Below, one piece after another: positions 1-7,475 of a DNA stretch of 32,012 nucleotides (its first letter is position 1; each line of letters starts with the position of its first letter). A program made the position numbers and the translations under genes. This DNA comes from Actinomadura roseirufa (lineage in GTDB: Bacteria; Actinomycetota; Actinomycetes; Streptosporangiales; Streptosporangiaceae): assembly GCF_900659635.1 (NCBI RefSeq), contig NZ_CAACVB010000076.1, positions 1-32,012 of the forward strand, read 5' to 3'. Under the pieces are notes generated by a model that made no database searches, was not told the DNA's origin, and worked only from the letters and a program-made list of their open reading frames with translations.

Positions 1-165
1 CGCCGCCGGTGTCCGCGCCGCCGGGGCCGCGGGGGTGGCCGCGACCAGCGCGGCGGACGCCGCCAGCGGCGGCGCCAGCAGCGGCTCGCCCGCCACCGCC
101 TGCGCCACCGCCAAGGGGACCAGCATCACCAGGGTCGCCCAGGCGGGGCGCAGCCTCCCGCTCAC
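1..165 (-). CDS. HPP family membrane protein, N-terminal part (runs off window)
   Basis: The minus strand reads open from a GTG at 165 to the window edge, giving 55 residues. The GTG shares a GTGA overlap with the stop of the AhpD-like gene just upstream, so the two are probably translationally coupled. The peptide begins with a basic stretch (SGRLRP), then a hydrophobic segment (about residues 9-23), and then LLAPPLAASAALVAA at about 29-43. That run resembles the conserved 'PPLAASAALV...P.SP.A.PR' segment of HPP-family integral membrane proteins, some of which are reported to transport nitrite in plastids. Only the first quarter or so of a typical HPP domain is visible, so the family call rests on one motif. 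Third positions are almost all G or C, as in a real gene here. An unrelated small hydrophobic protein cannot be excluded. Confidence 0.55.
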   Translation of the reverse strand, partial: MSGRLRPAWATLVMLVPLAVAQAVAGEPLLAPPLAASAALVAATPAAPAARTPAA

Positions 166-659
166 CGGCCGAGCCAGTCGTTCTCGGTGCCGGCGACCTT
201 GTTCACGTAGTTCGTCAGGGTCTGCAGCGCGACGATCGCGATGATCTCCAGGACCTGCGCCTCGGTCCATCCGGCCGCGCGCGCCGCCGCGTCCCCGGCG
301 TCGCCCCGCGACTCGGTGAGCTCCCGCGCGAACGCCACCGCCGCCGCCTCCTTCGGATCGGCCGACGTCCCGGCCTTGGCCGCCTCGATCTCCGCCTCGT
401 CCAGCCCGGCGCCCCGGGCGCCGTGCGTGTGGGCCGAGACGCAGTAGGAGCACGCGTTCGCGGCGCCCACCGCCAGCGCGATCCGCTCCGCCGTCGCGGG
501 CGGCAGGGTCGCCCTCTTCAACGCGCGCGACAGCCCCAGATACCCCTCCAGCACGGCCGGCGAGTTCGCCATGACCCGCACCATGTTCGGTACCCGCCCG
601 AGGCGCCGCTCCAGCTCGTCCAGCTTCGGGTCCTCCCGCACCGCCTCGATCACGATCAT
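162..659 (-). CDS. AhpD-like / carboxymuconolactone decarboxylase family protein
   Basis: A 165-residue all-helical alkylhydroperoxidase-D-like protein. The signature ANACSYCVSAHTHG lies at about residues 68-80 and contains the CxxC redox pair (Cys70, Cys73) and the following His77 that define the AhpD core. In this family the pair reduces peroxides or acts as a thiol-disulfide relay. The start at 659 gives MIVIEAVREDP, the usual N-terminus; a reading frame open upstream to 710 would add a non-conserved leader. A weak AAGGG lies 4-5 nt upstream. The C-terminus (QTLTNYVNKVAGTENDW) is typical of the peroxidase-related subgroup. Its stop overlaps the start of an HPP-type membrane gene. It is divergent from a CGNR regulator across a symmetric operator, so it is probably a target of that regulator. 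The physiological substrate is unknown. Confidence 0.88.
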   Translation of the reverse strand: MIVIEAVREDPKLDELERRLGRVPNMVRVMANSPAVLEGYLGLSRALKRATLPPATAERIALAVGAANACSYCVSAHTHGARGAGLDEAEIEAAKAGTSADPKEAAAVAFARELTESRGDAGDAAARAAGWTEAQVLEIIAIVALQTLTNYVNKVAGTENDWLGR

Positions 660-666
660 CTGCCCT

Positions 667-731
667 TCTAACGGAAGCCACCAGATGATCCCGTTATAAC
701 ATAACGCCATGACATCCCAAAACCCGTTAGA
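667..731. promoter_or_regulatory. Nested symmetric operator between AhpD-like and CGNR genes
   Basis: Two elements share one centre at position 699. The inner one is a perfect inverted repeat CGTTAT-AAC-ATAACG (692-706). The outer one is a pair of 8-bp arms, TCTAACGG (667-674) and CCGTTAGA (724-731). All four arms carry the core CGTTA or its complement. The outer arms lie within 10 nt of the start codons at 659 and 740. The right arm overlaps a candidate -10 element for the CGNR gene. I infer a shared operator, most likely bound by the CGNR protein itself. Confidence 0.65.
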
Positions 732-733
732 CT
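728..733 (+). promoter_or_regulatory. Candidate -10 element for a leaderless CGNR transcript
   Basis: TAGACT fits the actinobacterial TANNNT -10 pattern and ends 6 nt before the ATG at 740, so transcription would begin at or next to the start codon. GGAG at 734-737 is too close to that ATG for a normal Shine-Dalgarno. No convincing -35 is seen. Confidence 0.45.
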
Positions 734-739
734 GGAGTC

Positions 740-1309
740 ATGAGCGACGATCCGCTGGCACTGCGCTTCGCGAGCACGATCCGCGCCGACCGGACCGGCC
801 TGCGCGACATGCTCGACACCCCGGAGGGGCTCACCGCCTGGGTCCGCGCCCAGGACCTCGCCCCCTACATCGACACGGCGGCCTTCACCGCGGACGAGTC
901 GGCCCAGGTCCGCATCAGGGAACTGCGCCAAGCCGTCCGGGCCCTGTTCGCGCGCACGGTCGCGCCGGAGCCGCCGAGCCCCGCCGACGCGGCGCGGCTG
1001 CCGTCCTTCCCCGAGGCCCTCGCCCTGGTCAACGGCGCCGCCGCGCCCGTCCTGCGCCGGCTCGACTGGCGGGACGCGCCGCGCCGGCACCTCGCCCCCA
1101 CGGTCGACGCCCCGGTCGCCCGACTCGCCGCCGCGCTGGCCGACGCGTCCATCGACTTCTTCGCCGATCCGGTCGCCACCCAGGTCCGCGTCTGCCCGGC
1201 CCCCCGCTGCGTCCTCTACTTCATCAAGCGGCACCCGCGCCAGGAGTGGTGCTCGGTGGCCTGCGGCAACCGCGCCCGCGCGGCCCGCCACTACCACCAG
1301 CACCGCTGA
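740..1309 (+). CDS. CGNR zinc-finger transcriptional regulator
   Basis: A 189-residue protein of the ABATE/CGNR type. The N-terminal part (about 1-140) is the helical putative ligand-binding ABATE-like domain. The C-terminus is a compact zinc finger with Cys152, Cys157, Cys171 and Cys175, followed by the name-giving CGNR at 175-178 and the basic helix RARAARHYHQHR. Family proteins are thought to be stress- or ligand-responsive DNA-binding regulators. The length is normal and all four cysteines are present. The gene is divergent from the AhpD-like gene across the 667-731 operator, so it probably regulates both itself and that gene. The start is supported by family length and by a TANNNT element ending 6 nt upstream (leaderless). 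It converges with the NmrA-like gene with about 30 nt between stops. Confidence 0.9.
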   Translation: MSDDPLALRFASTIRADRTGLRDMLDTPEGLTAWVRAQDLAPYIDTAAFTADESAQVRIRELRQAVRALFARTVAPEPPSPADAARLPSFPEALALVNGAAAPVLRRLDWRDAPRRHLAPTVDAPVARLAAALADASIDFFADPVATQVRVCPAPRCVLYFIKRHPRQEWCSVACGNRARAARHYHQHR

Positions 1310-1340
1310 GCCCCGCCCGCCGAAGCCCTGCTCGGAAGAT

Positions 1341-2264
1341 TCAGGCCGCGACCGATGCGCGCTCCCGCGCCCACTCCTCGAAGTCAGTGAGCGGGATGCC
1401 GAGGTCCCTCGCATACTGGGGGCGGGCGGGCTGGCCGACCACGTTCAGCCACTCGTGCGAGGCGCCCATCGGCGGCATTCCAGCGGCGAGGGCCTCCTCC
1501 TCGGTCATGTCGGGCGCCGCCAGGGACCTGCCCCACGCGCGGGAGAGGACCCCCGCGATCTCCGTCATCGACAGGTGGTCGCTCGCCAGTTCCAACTCGA
1601 CCTCGTGGAACCGCTCCGGCGCGGCGATGGCCGCGGCGGCGGCTCGGCCGATGTCGTCCACCGCGATCAGGGACAGCCGGGTCTCGGGCTTCAGCACGCT
1701 GACCAGCCCGCCCTCGATGCCGCGCGGGAACAGAAAGGCCATGGACGGAAGGAAGTTCTCCATGAAGAAGGCCGGCTTCAGCAGCGTCCAGTAGGGGAAG
1801 CCGGCTTCGCGGACCCGGTCCTGGATCGCGCTCTTGGCGCCCAGTGTCGGTTCCATCGCGGTCCAGTGCCCTTCGGCCCAGCCCGGAGCCTCCGTATGCC
1901 GTCCGGCGCCGCTGACGGACGTGTGCACGAACTGCGATACCCCCGCCGCCCTCGCGCCCTCCACGAGGTTGACGCCCTGGACGACCTCCCCTTCGAAATC
2001 GAAGGCGTCCCCGTCCGCCGCGGGCATCTGCACGGAGAACACGGCGCGGGCCCCCTCGGCGGCCCGGGTCACCGAGTCGCGGTCGCGGAGATCCCCGGTG
2101 ACGAGGTCGGCGCCCAGCGCCGCGACGGCCCGAGCCCGTCCGGCGCCCGGATCGCGGACCAGGGCCCGAACGGGCACCCCGGCGGCGAGCAGGGCACGCG
2201 CGGCGGCACCGCCCTGCCTGCCGGTGGCACCGGTGACCAGAACGGGCGCGGAGTCCGTGGACAT
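1341..2264 (-). CDS. NmrA-like NAD(P)-binding oxidoreductase / atypical SDR
   Basis: A 307-residue Rossmann-fold protein. The glycine motif GATGRQGG is at residues 12-19, right after the first beta strand (VLVTG), and is typical of NmrA/HSCARG-like NAD(P)-binding proteins and atypical short-chain dehydrogenases. Later segments such as FVHTSVSGAG and the C-terminal LTDFEEWARERA are also typical. No YxxxK catalytic pair in the classical position stands out, so it may be a redox sensor or a quinone/isoflavone-reductase-like enzyme. The start at 2264 is set by AGGAGG about 6 nt upstream; the frame stays open further upstream but adds only Arg/Pro-rich non-coding sequence. It is divergent from a TetR gene across two identical palindromes, the usual arrangement for a repressor and its target. 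The substrate is unknown. Confidence 0.88.
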   Translation of the reverse strand: MSTDSAPVLVTGATGRQGGAAARALLAAGVPVRALVRDPGAGRARAVAALGADLVTGDLRDRDSVTRAAEGARAVFSVQMPAADGDAFDFEGEVVQGVNLVEGARAAGVSQFVHTSVSGAGRHTEAPGWAEGHWTAMEPTLGAKSAIQDRVREAGFPYWTLLKPAFFMENFLPSMAFLFPRGIEGGLVSVLKPETRLSLIAVDDIGRAAAAAIAAPERFHEVELELASDHLSMTEIAGVLSRAWGRSLAAPDMTEEEALAAGMPPMGASHEWLNVVGQPARPQYARDLGIPLTDFEEWARERASVAA

Positions 2265-2288
2265 GATGATCCTCCTAGGTCGCGACCA

Positions 2289-2338
2289 AAACGGCGGGGC
2301 CCGCCGTTTCTCTTCGGTACGATACGGCGGGGCCCGCC
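2289..2338. promoter_or_regulatory. Twin palindromic operators between NmrA-like and TetR genes
   Basis: The site GGCGGG-G-CCCGCC occurs twice, at 2293-2305 (centre 2299) and 2326-2338 (centre 2332). The centres are 33 bp apart, about three helical turns. The first copy extends to a perfect 21-bp palindrome (arms 2289-2298 and 2300-2309). Between the copies lie overlapping candidate -10 elements for both directions: TACGAT (2318-2323, plus) and TATCGT (2319-2324, minus). This is a convincing TetR-type operator pair; that the adjacent TetR protein binds it is inference. Confidence 0.75.
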
Positions 2339-2362
2339 ACTTAACAACCCGGAGATGACGCC

Positions 2363-2920
2363 ATGCCCGAACGCCAGCGCGCGGACGTCCGGCGCAACCA
2401 CGCGCGAATCCTCGCCGTGGCCGAGGAGGAGGTCGCCGCGCACGGCGCCGCCGCCTCGCTGGAGCAGATCGCCCGCAGGACGGGCGTCGGTTCGGCGACC
2501 GTGCGCCGGCACTTCCCCACCCGCCGCGCACTGCTGGAGGCGGTCTCGCGGAAGCGGATCGAGGCCCTGAGCGCACGCGCCCGCGACCTGACCGGCCAGG
2601 GCGACGGCCGGAGCGCGCTCCTGGAATGGCTGGACGACGTGGTCGCCTATGCCGCCTCCGCGCGGGGCCTGGCGGCCGCCCTGTCCTACGAGGCCGACCC
2701 CTTGCACGAGAACGCCTGCTCGGCGGCGCTGGAAGAGGCGGCGACCCCTCTGCTCCACCGCGCCGCCCGCGACGGCGCGGTGGCGGCGGACGTCACCGTC
2801 CAAGACCTGATCACGCTGATCGTCGGCATCGTCCTGGCCACCGAACACCACCCCGACCCCGCCGCCGAGGCGGCCCGCCTGTTCCGACTGGCCGTCGCGG
2901 GCCTGAGCCCCCAAACCTGA
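2363..2920 (+). CDS. TetR family transcriptional regulator
   Basis: A 185-residue TetR-type repressor. The N-terminal helix-turn-helix is at about residues 31-51 (SLEQIARRTGVGSATVRRHF), followed by the usual PTRRALLEAV helix. The remainder is the variable helical ligand-binding domain. The start is supported by GGAG 8 nt upstream and by the normal distance from start to HTH. The basic N-terminus (MPERQRADVRRNHARIL) is typical of the subgroup with the 'RRNHARIL' opening, often found beside NmrA/SDR-type genes. The twin palindromes at 2289-2338 probably mediate autorepression and control of the NmrA-like gene. The ligand cannot be read from sequence. Confidence 0.92.
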   Translation: MPERQRADVRRNHARILAVAEEEVAAHGAAASLEQIARRTGVGSATVRRHFPTRRALLEAVSRKRIEALSARARDLTGQGDGRSALLEWLDDVVAYAASARGLAAALSYEADPLHENACSAALEEAATPLLHRAARDGAVAADVTVQDLITLIVGIVLATEHHPDPAAEAARLFRLAVAGLSPQT

Positions 2921-3485
2921 GCCCCACCCACCTCGAACAAACTCACGACCCGCCCGCAATCACACGCAACCCCAAAGCAGCGAACCGCTCCAGCCACGCA
3001 GAACCCGCCGAGCCCAAACACCCCCCGAACCCACGAAACGCCCCGCGCGCTCCAGATTCGCGGCACGCCCAGGACTCACGGGCGCTCCGAACCCACGAAC
3101 GCCCCGACGTTGCGGCACCCGGGCCGGCCCCCCGGCACTCGACTCGCGGGGGCGGGCTGGAGCTGCGGAACCTTCAAAAACAGCAAGTCACCCCGGGCGG
3201 GTGCCGTGTGTCGGAGGCACGGGCGCTTTGAGAACGCCCGGCGCCTCGGAGTTGCGGGGCGCGTTCGGGATTGTGGGCCTACGCATTCGGCTCGCGGGGG
3301 CGGGGTGGGGCTGCGGCATCCTCCAGATCGGTGGGCGCCTCCGGGGGGTGGGGTGCGTTGGGGGCACGGGGCTCCGGGATGGCGGGACGCCCGGCGTTCG
3401 CGCTTTACGTTCGTGGCATGTGCGGGGCTGGGGTCCGGGCCTGTGGGCCGCTCGGAGTGGGGCGCCCCGGGGTGTGCGGGGCTTG
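2921..3485. repeat. Non-coding convergent region with degenerate repeats
   Basis: 565 bp between the stops of the convergent TetR and RecQ genes hold no credible gene. The first part (to about 3070) is C/A-rich on the plus strand. The rest is G-rich and contains at least two diverged copies of a unit of about 141 bp, beginning with CACGGGCGCT at 3077 and 3218. Each contains a CTCGCGGGGGCGGG core (3143 and 3291) and a GTTGCGG segment. A weaker third start (CACGGGGCTC) is at 3365. Reading frames across it are Gly/Arg-rich and lack any domain. It may be decayed intergenic repeat or a 3'-end spacer; no clear terminator hairpin was recognised. Confidence 0.5.
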
Positions 3486-5579
3486 TCAGTTCGGGGTCGC
3501 GAGGGTCAGGGGGAGGACGGCGGGGGCACCGGATTCTCTGAGCAGGCGGGCCGCGACGGTCAGGGTCCAGCCGGTCTCCACCCGGTCGTCCACCAGGAGG
3601 ACGGGGCCGGGGGCCTCGGGCAGGGCCGCGGCCAGGTCCGGGGGGACGGTCAGGGAGTTCCACACCGAGCGGAGGCGCTGGGCGCTGTTGTGGCGGCGCG
3701 GGACGGGGCCGTCGGCGGGGGCGAGCGCGCCCAGGTACGGGAGACGGCCGATCTCCGCGATGCGGTTCCCGAAGCTCGTCACCAGGCGCGGCCGGGAGTG
3801 GGAGCCGATCGTGACGACACCGGTGGGGCGGGCGGGCCAGTCCCACGCGGCGAGGACCTTGACGACGGCGGCGACCATGTCGGCGGGGACGTCGGCGTCG
3901 CCCGCGGCGAACAGCTCGCGCAGGCGGTTGCCCCAGCCGATGTCGGTGAGGCGGCCGAGGGCTCGGCCCGTCTCGGCGAGGTGCTCGGGGCTGATGCGGC
4001 CGGAGACGCCGAGGTCGTCCTTGACGCCGGTGGGCCACATGCGGCGCGGGGCGATGTCGACGCCGGGGCGGTGGAGGCGGTCCCGGGCGCTCGCCGCGCC
4101 CTGCGGGGTGACCTCGGCGGACCAGCGGTCGCCCGTGCAGTTGTCGCAGCGGCCGCACGGGGCGGCGGCGGGGTCGTCGAGCCGGGCGCGGAGGAACTCC
4201 TCGCGGCAGGACCCCGTGGCGATGTAGTCGAGCATGGCCGCCTGCTCCCGGCGGCGCTCCCCGGCGACCCGCTCGTAGCGCTCGCGGTCGTAGACCCAGG
4301 GGCGGCCGGTCGCCGTCCAGCCGCCCTTGACCCGGCGGACGGCGCCGTCGACGTCGAGGACCTTGAGCATCATCTCCAGGCGGGTCCGGCCGAGATCGAC
4401 GCGGGGCTCCAGCGCGCCGGTGGACAGCGGGCGCCCCGCGGTCTCCAGGACCTCGAGCGTCGCCCGGACGACGGGCTCCGGCGGGAAGGCGAGGCTCGCG
4501 AAGTAGGCCCAGATGTCGCGGTCCTCCGGGCCGGGCAGCAGGATGACCTCCGCCCGGTCGACTCCGCGGCCCGCGCGGCCGATCTGCTGGTAGTAGGCGA
4601 CCGGGGACTGCGGGGCGCCGACGTGCACGATGAACCCGAGGTCGGGCTTGTCGAAGCCCATGCCGAGCGCGCTGGTGGCGACCAGGGCCTTGAGCCGGTT
4701 GTCCCGCAGGTCGCGTTCGGCCTGGAGGCGTTCGACCTGCTCGGTCTGGCCCGAGTAGGCGGCGACCTCGTGGCCGCGCTCGCGGAGGTACCCGGTGATC
4801 TCGTGGGCGGCGGCGACCGTGAGGGTGTAGACGATGCCGGAGCCGGGCAGCCGGTCGAGGTGCTCGCCGAGCCAGGCGATGCGCTGCTCGGCGGTGGGCA
4901 GGGCGACGACGGCCAGGCGCAGCGACTCGCGTTCGAGCGGCCCCCGCAGGACGAGGGCGTCCTCGCCGGCGAGCTGCTCGGCGACGTCCTGGGTGACGCG
5001 GGCGTTCGCGGTGGCGGTGGTCGCGAGGACGGGGATCCCGGGCGGGAGCTCGGCGAGCAGGGTGCGCAGCCGCCGGTAGTCGGGCCGGAAGTCGTGGCCC
5101 CAGTCGGAGATGCAGTGCGCCTCGTCGACGACGACCAGCCCGGCGCCGGCGGCGAGCTTGGGCAGCACCAGGTCGCGGAAGTCGGGGTTGTTGAGCCGTT
5201 CGGGGCTGACCAGCAGGACGTCGACGGCGCCGGCCTCGACCTCGGCGAAGACCCGGTCCCAGTCGTCGGTGTTCGCGGAGTTGATCGTGCGGGCGTGGAT
5301 GCCGGCGCGGTCGGCGGCCTCGATCTGGTTGCGCATCAGCGCCAGCAGCGGCGAGACGATCACCGTCGGGCCGGCGCCGCGGTCGCGCAGCAGCCGGGTC
5401 GCCACGAAGTACACCGCGGACTTGCCCCAGCCGGTGCGCTGGACGACCAGCGCCCGGCGCCGCTCGACGACGAGGGCGTGGATCGCCGTCCACTGGTCGT
5501 CGCGCAGCCGCGCGTGGTCGCCGGCGAGGGCGCGCAGGCACCGCTCGGCCTCGGGGCGGAGTCCCTCCGGAGTGCTCAT
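3486..5579 (-). CDS. RecQ-family ATP-dependent DNA helicase with C-terminal PRTase-like domain
   Basis: A 697-residue superfamily-2 helicase. Motifs in order: Walker A TGWGKS (49-54), the SPLLALMRNQ segment (76-85), DEAH box in VVVDEAHCISDWGHDFRPDY (149-168), TTAT (188-191, motif III), GMGFDKPDLGFIVH (306-319) and QQIGRAGR (331-338, motif VI). A RecQ-type zinc-binding cluster follows with Cys458, Cys475, Cys478 and Cys481. Instead of an HRDC domain, the C-terminus carries VLLVDDRVETGWT (about 660-672), which resembles the PRPP-binding loop of type I phosphoribosyltransferases. I recall this architecture in actinobacterial RecQ-like proteins; the role of the tail is unknown. Start at 5579 (MSTPEGL) because the helicase domain follows closely. 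There is no good Shine-Dalgarno; TACCAA ends 6 nt upstream, a weak leaderless signal. Confidence 0.88.
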   Translation of the reverse strand: MSTPEGLRPEAERCLRALAGDHARLRDDQWTAIHALVVERRRALVVQRTGWGKSAVYFVATRLLRDRGAGPTVIVSPLLALMRNQIEAADRAGIHARTINSANTDDWDRVFAEVEAGAVDVLLVSPERLNNPDFRDLVLPKLAAGAGLVVVDEAHCISDWGHDFRPDYRRLRTLLAELPPGIPVLATTATANARVTQDVAEQLAGEDALVLRGPLERESLRLAVVALPTAEQRIAWLGEHLDRLPGSGIVYTLTVAAAHEITGYLRERGHEVAAYSGQTEQVERLQAERDLRDNRLKALVATSALGMGFDKPDLGFIVHVGAPQSPVAYYQQIGRAGRGVDRAEVILLPGPEDRDIWAYFASLAFPPEPVVRATLEVLETAGRPLSTGALEPRVDLGRTRLEMMLKVLDVDGAVRRVKGGWTATGRPWVYDRERYERVAGERRREQAAMLDYIATGSCREEFLRARLDDPAAAPCGRCDNCTGDRWSAEVTPQGAASARDRLHRPGVDIAPRRMWPTGVKDDLGVSGRISPEHLAETGRALGRLTDIGWGNRLRELFAAGDADVPADMVAAVVKVLAAWDWPARPTGVVTIGSHSRPRLVTSFGNRIAEIGRLPYLGALAPADGPVPRRHNSAQRLRSVWNSLTVPPDLAAALPEAPGPVLLVDDRVETGWTLTVAARLLRESGAPAVLPLTLATPN

Positions 5580-5719
5580 GCACTCTTGGTACCAGCGCCG
5601 CGAGAGCACTCGCGCCAGAATCGCGTTCTGTGGACAACCCCCGGGGGTGATTTCGAGCGGGGGCGTGGGTAGCCTGCCGATCGAGATCAACTTCTCGGCG
5701 GAGGGGGCGCGGGCGGCGG

Positions 5720-7087
5720 ATGGGCGCGGCTGAACGCTTGCGGCGGACGTGGCATGTGCTGATGGACGGGGCGCCTCCCGAGCCGCCCGAGACCGAGCCG
5801 GGCGAGGTGGTCGACCCGCTCGCCATCGAGCTGGTCCTGCGGGTCGGGGAGCTCCTGCTGGCGAGCGGGGAGACGACCGAGCGGGTGAACGAGGCCATGC
5901 TGGGCCTGGCGGTGGCCTACGAGCTTCCCCAGTGCGAGGCCCAGGTCACCCTGACGAGCCTTCTGGTCAGCGCCCATCCGAAGGCGGGGCACCCCGTGAC
6001 CGCCTCGCGCGCGATCCGGCGCCGGACTCCCGCCTACTGGCGGCTCACCGGGCTGCACGCCCTCGTCCAGGAGGCGTCCATCGGGATGCTGGATCTGGAC
6101 GAGGCGCACCAGAGGCTCGCGAACCTGAAACGGGGCCGTCCGCCCTACCCGCCTTGGCTGATCGTCGCCTCCCTGGGGCTCATCGCCGCCTCGGCGAGTG
6201 TGCTGACGGGCGGCGGGGCGCTCGTCGCGGGGACGGCGTTCGTGGCCACGCTGCTCGGCGACCGGGTGGCCGCGGCGCTGGCCCGCCGCGGCGTCGCGGA
6301 GTTCTTCCAGCTGACGGTGGCCGCCGGGTTCGGCGCGACGGCGGCGGCGCTGGTGGTGGCGATGGGCAATCCCGCGCACGCGTCCACGATCGTCACCGGC
6401 GCGATCCTGGCGCTGCTGCCGGGGCGGCCGCTGGTGGCCAGCATCCAGGACGGCATCACCGGCGACCTGGTGAGCGCCGGGGCGCGGCTGCTGGAGGTCT
6501 TCTTCATGATCGCGGCGATCGTCGCCGGGCTGGGCGCGGTCGTCTACCTCGCGGTGCAGCTGCACGTGGCCATCGACGTCAGCCACCTGCCGTCCGCTCC
6601 GGCCACGTTGAAACCCATCCAGGTCCTCGCGGCGGCGGCCGTGTCGGTGACGTTCGCGGTGTCCCTGGCCGCGCCTCGGGACATCCTGGCGGCGGCGGCC
6701 CTGGGCGGGGGGCTGATCTGGATCGTCTACGTGCTGCTGCTGGGATGGAACGTGCCGCCCGTCCTCAGCTCGGCGGTGGCGGCCACCGTCGTGGGCGTCC
6801 TCGCGAACGGGCTCGCCAGGCACCGCCAGGCGCCCGTGATGCCGTACCTAGTCCCGGCGATCAGCCCTCTTCTGCCCGGGACCCTCCTCTACAGAGGGAT
6901 GGTCGAGCTGAACACCGGCCTTCCGCAGAACGGGGTGCTGAGCCTCATCGGGGCTCTCTCGGTGGCCCTCGCCCTGGGTGCCGGCGTGAACCTCGGAGGC
7001 GAGCTCGTCCGGGCGTTCCAGCGGGTCGGCCTGACCGCGTCCGGCCGCTGGGCGCGCCCGGCCGCGCGGCGGACGCGCGGTTTCTGA
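5720..7087 (+). CDS. Threonine/serine exporter (ThrE) family membrane protein
   Basis: A 455-residue integral membrane protein of the ThrE/DUF1212 family, close to the 489 residues of Corynebacterium glutamicum ThrE, which exports threonine and serine. The N-terminal soluble domain (about 30-140) has the characteristic opening LVLRVGELLLASGETTERVNEAM and then CEAQVTLTSLLVS. From about residue 147 a series of roughly ten hydrophobic segments follows. It includes the LLPGRPLVASIQDGITGDLVSAGARLLE loop and a second half (PVLSSAVAATVVGVLANGLARHRQAPVMPYLVPAISPLLPGTLLYRGM) matching the ThrE_2-type domain, so both halves are fused here. The start is preceded by a G-rich GGAGGGG about 10 nt upstream. 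It is divergent from the RecQ gene and ends 51 nt before the 108-aa gene. Actual substrates may differ from threonine. Confidence 0.9.
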   Translation: MGAAERLRRTWHVLMDGAPPEPPETEPGEVVDPLAIELVLRVGELLLASGETTERVNEAMLGLAVAYELPQCEAQVTLTSLLVSAHPKAGHPVTASRAIRRRTPAYWRLTGLHALVQEASIGMLDLDEAHQRLANLKRGRPPYPPWLIVASLGLIAASASVLTGGGALVAGTAFVATLLGDRVAAALARRGVAEFFQLTVAAGFGATAAALVVAMGNPAHASTIVTGAILALLPGRPLVASIQDGITGDLVSAGARLLEVFFMIAAIVAGLGAVVYLAVQLHVAIDVSHLPSAPATLKPIQVLAAAAVSVTFAVSLAAPRDILAAAALGGGLIWIVYVLLLGWNVPPVLSSAVAATVVGVLANGLARHRQAPVMPYLVPAISPLLPGTLLYRGMVELNTGLPQNGVLSLIGALSVALALGAGVNLGGELVRAFQRVGLTASGRWARPAARRTRGF

Positions 7088-7126
7088 GGCTCCGGAGGAG
7101 TTCCCGGAACTGTCGGTGGCGGTTGT

Positions 7127-7132
7127 TACGTT
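7127..7132 (+). promoter_or_regulatory. Candidate -10 element for a leaderless transcript of the 108-aa gene
   Basis: TACGTT matches TANNNT and ends exactly 6 nt before the ATG at 7139. No Shine-Dalgarno is close enough to the ATG: GGAGGAG at 7094-7100 lies about 40 nt upstream. Transcription may therefore start on the start codon, making this pair independent of the ThrE gene. Confidence 0.45.
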
Positions 7133-7138
7133 CGCCGC

Positions 7139-7465
7139 ATGTACCGACAGGGAGACATCCTGATTCTGCCCGTGCCCGAGGAGGCGGTCCCCTCCTCCGT
7201 CCGGGAGCTGTCGCCGGCCCCCCGCGACGGGCGCGGGCGCATGGTCCTCGCGCTCGGCGAGGCGACCGGCCACGCGCACGCGCTGACGGCGCCCGGCTCG
7301 CTGCTGCGGGTCCCCGACCCGCTCGCGCCCGACCACCTGCACCTGCCGTCGGGCGGGCGGCTGACGCACGAGGAGCACGCGGCGATCACGCTTCCCAAGG
7401 GCTGGTACCGGGTGATCCGGCAGCGCGAGTACGTGCCCGGCTCCGTCCGGGTCGTGGCGGACTGA
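7139..7465 (+). CDS. Small conserved protein paired with DUF6745-like gene, function unknown
   Basis: A 108-residue protein without signal peptide or membrane segment. It starts MYRQGDILILPVPEE, has a central GEATGHAHAL with two close histidines (His residues at about 43 and 45), then LTHEEHAAITLPKGWYRVIRQREYVPGSVRVVAD. The RQGD.LI.PV opening, GHAHA, EEHA.I.LP.G.Y and RQREY.P blocks are, as I remember, conserved among small proteins encoded directly before DUF6745 proteins in many bacteria. No biochemical function is established to my knowledge. The clustered histidines could bind a metal, which is inference. It lies 10 nt before the next gene, clearly an operon, and has a leaderless-type start. 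Very high G/C third-position content supports coding. Confidence 0.75.
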   Translation: MYRQGDILILPVPEEAVPSSVRELSPAPRDGRGRMVLALGEATGHAHALTAPGSLLRVPDPLAPDHLHLPSGGRLTHEEHAAITLPKGWYRVIRQREYVPGSVRVVAD

Positions 7466-7475
7466 GGCGGCGGGA

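Noticed and set aside
3110..3541. 143-residue plus-strand frame in the convergent region
   Set aside because: Consists of the degenerate repeat sequence, has no domain, lacks normal codon bias and runs into the RecQ 3' end.
3201..5672. 823-residue plus-strand frame
   Set aside because: Antisense shadow of the RecQ gene; Gly/Val/Asp-rich composition arises from GC-rich codons read in reverse.
3076..5898. 940-residue frame on the minus strand across the RecQ gene
   Set aside because: Arg/Pro-rich shadow frame of the helicase gene, which has all helicase motifs in its own frame; no domain in this one.
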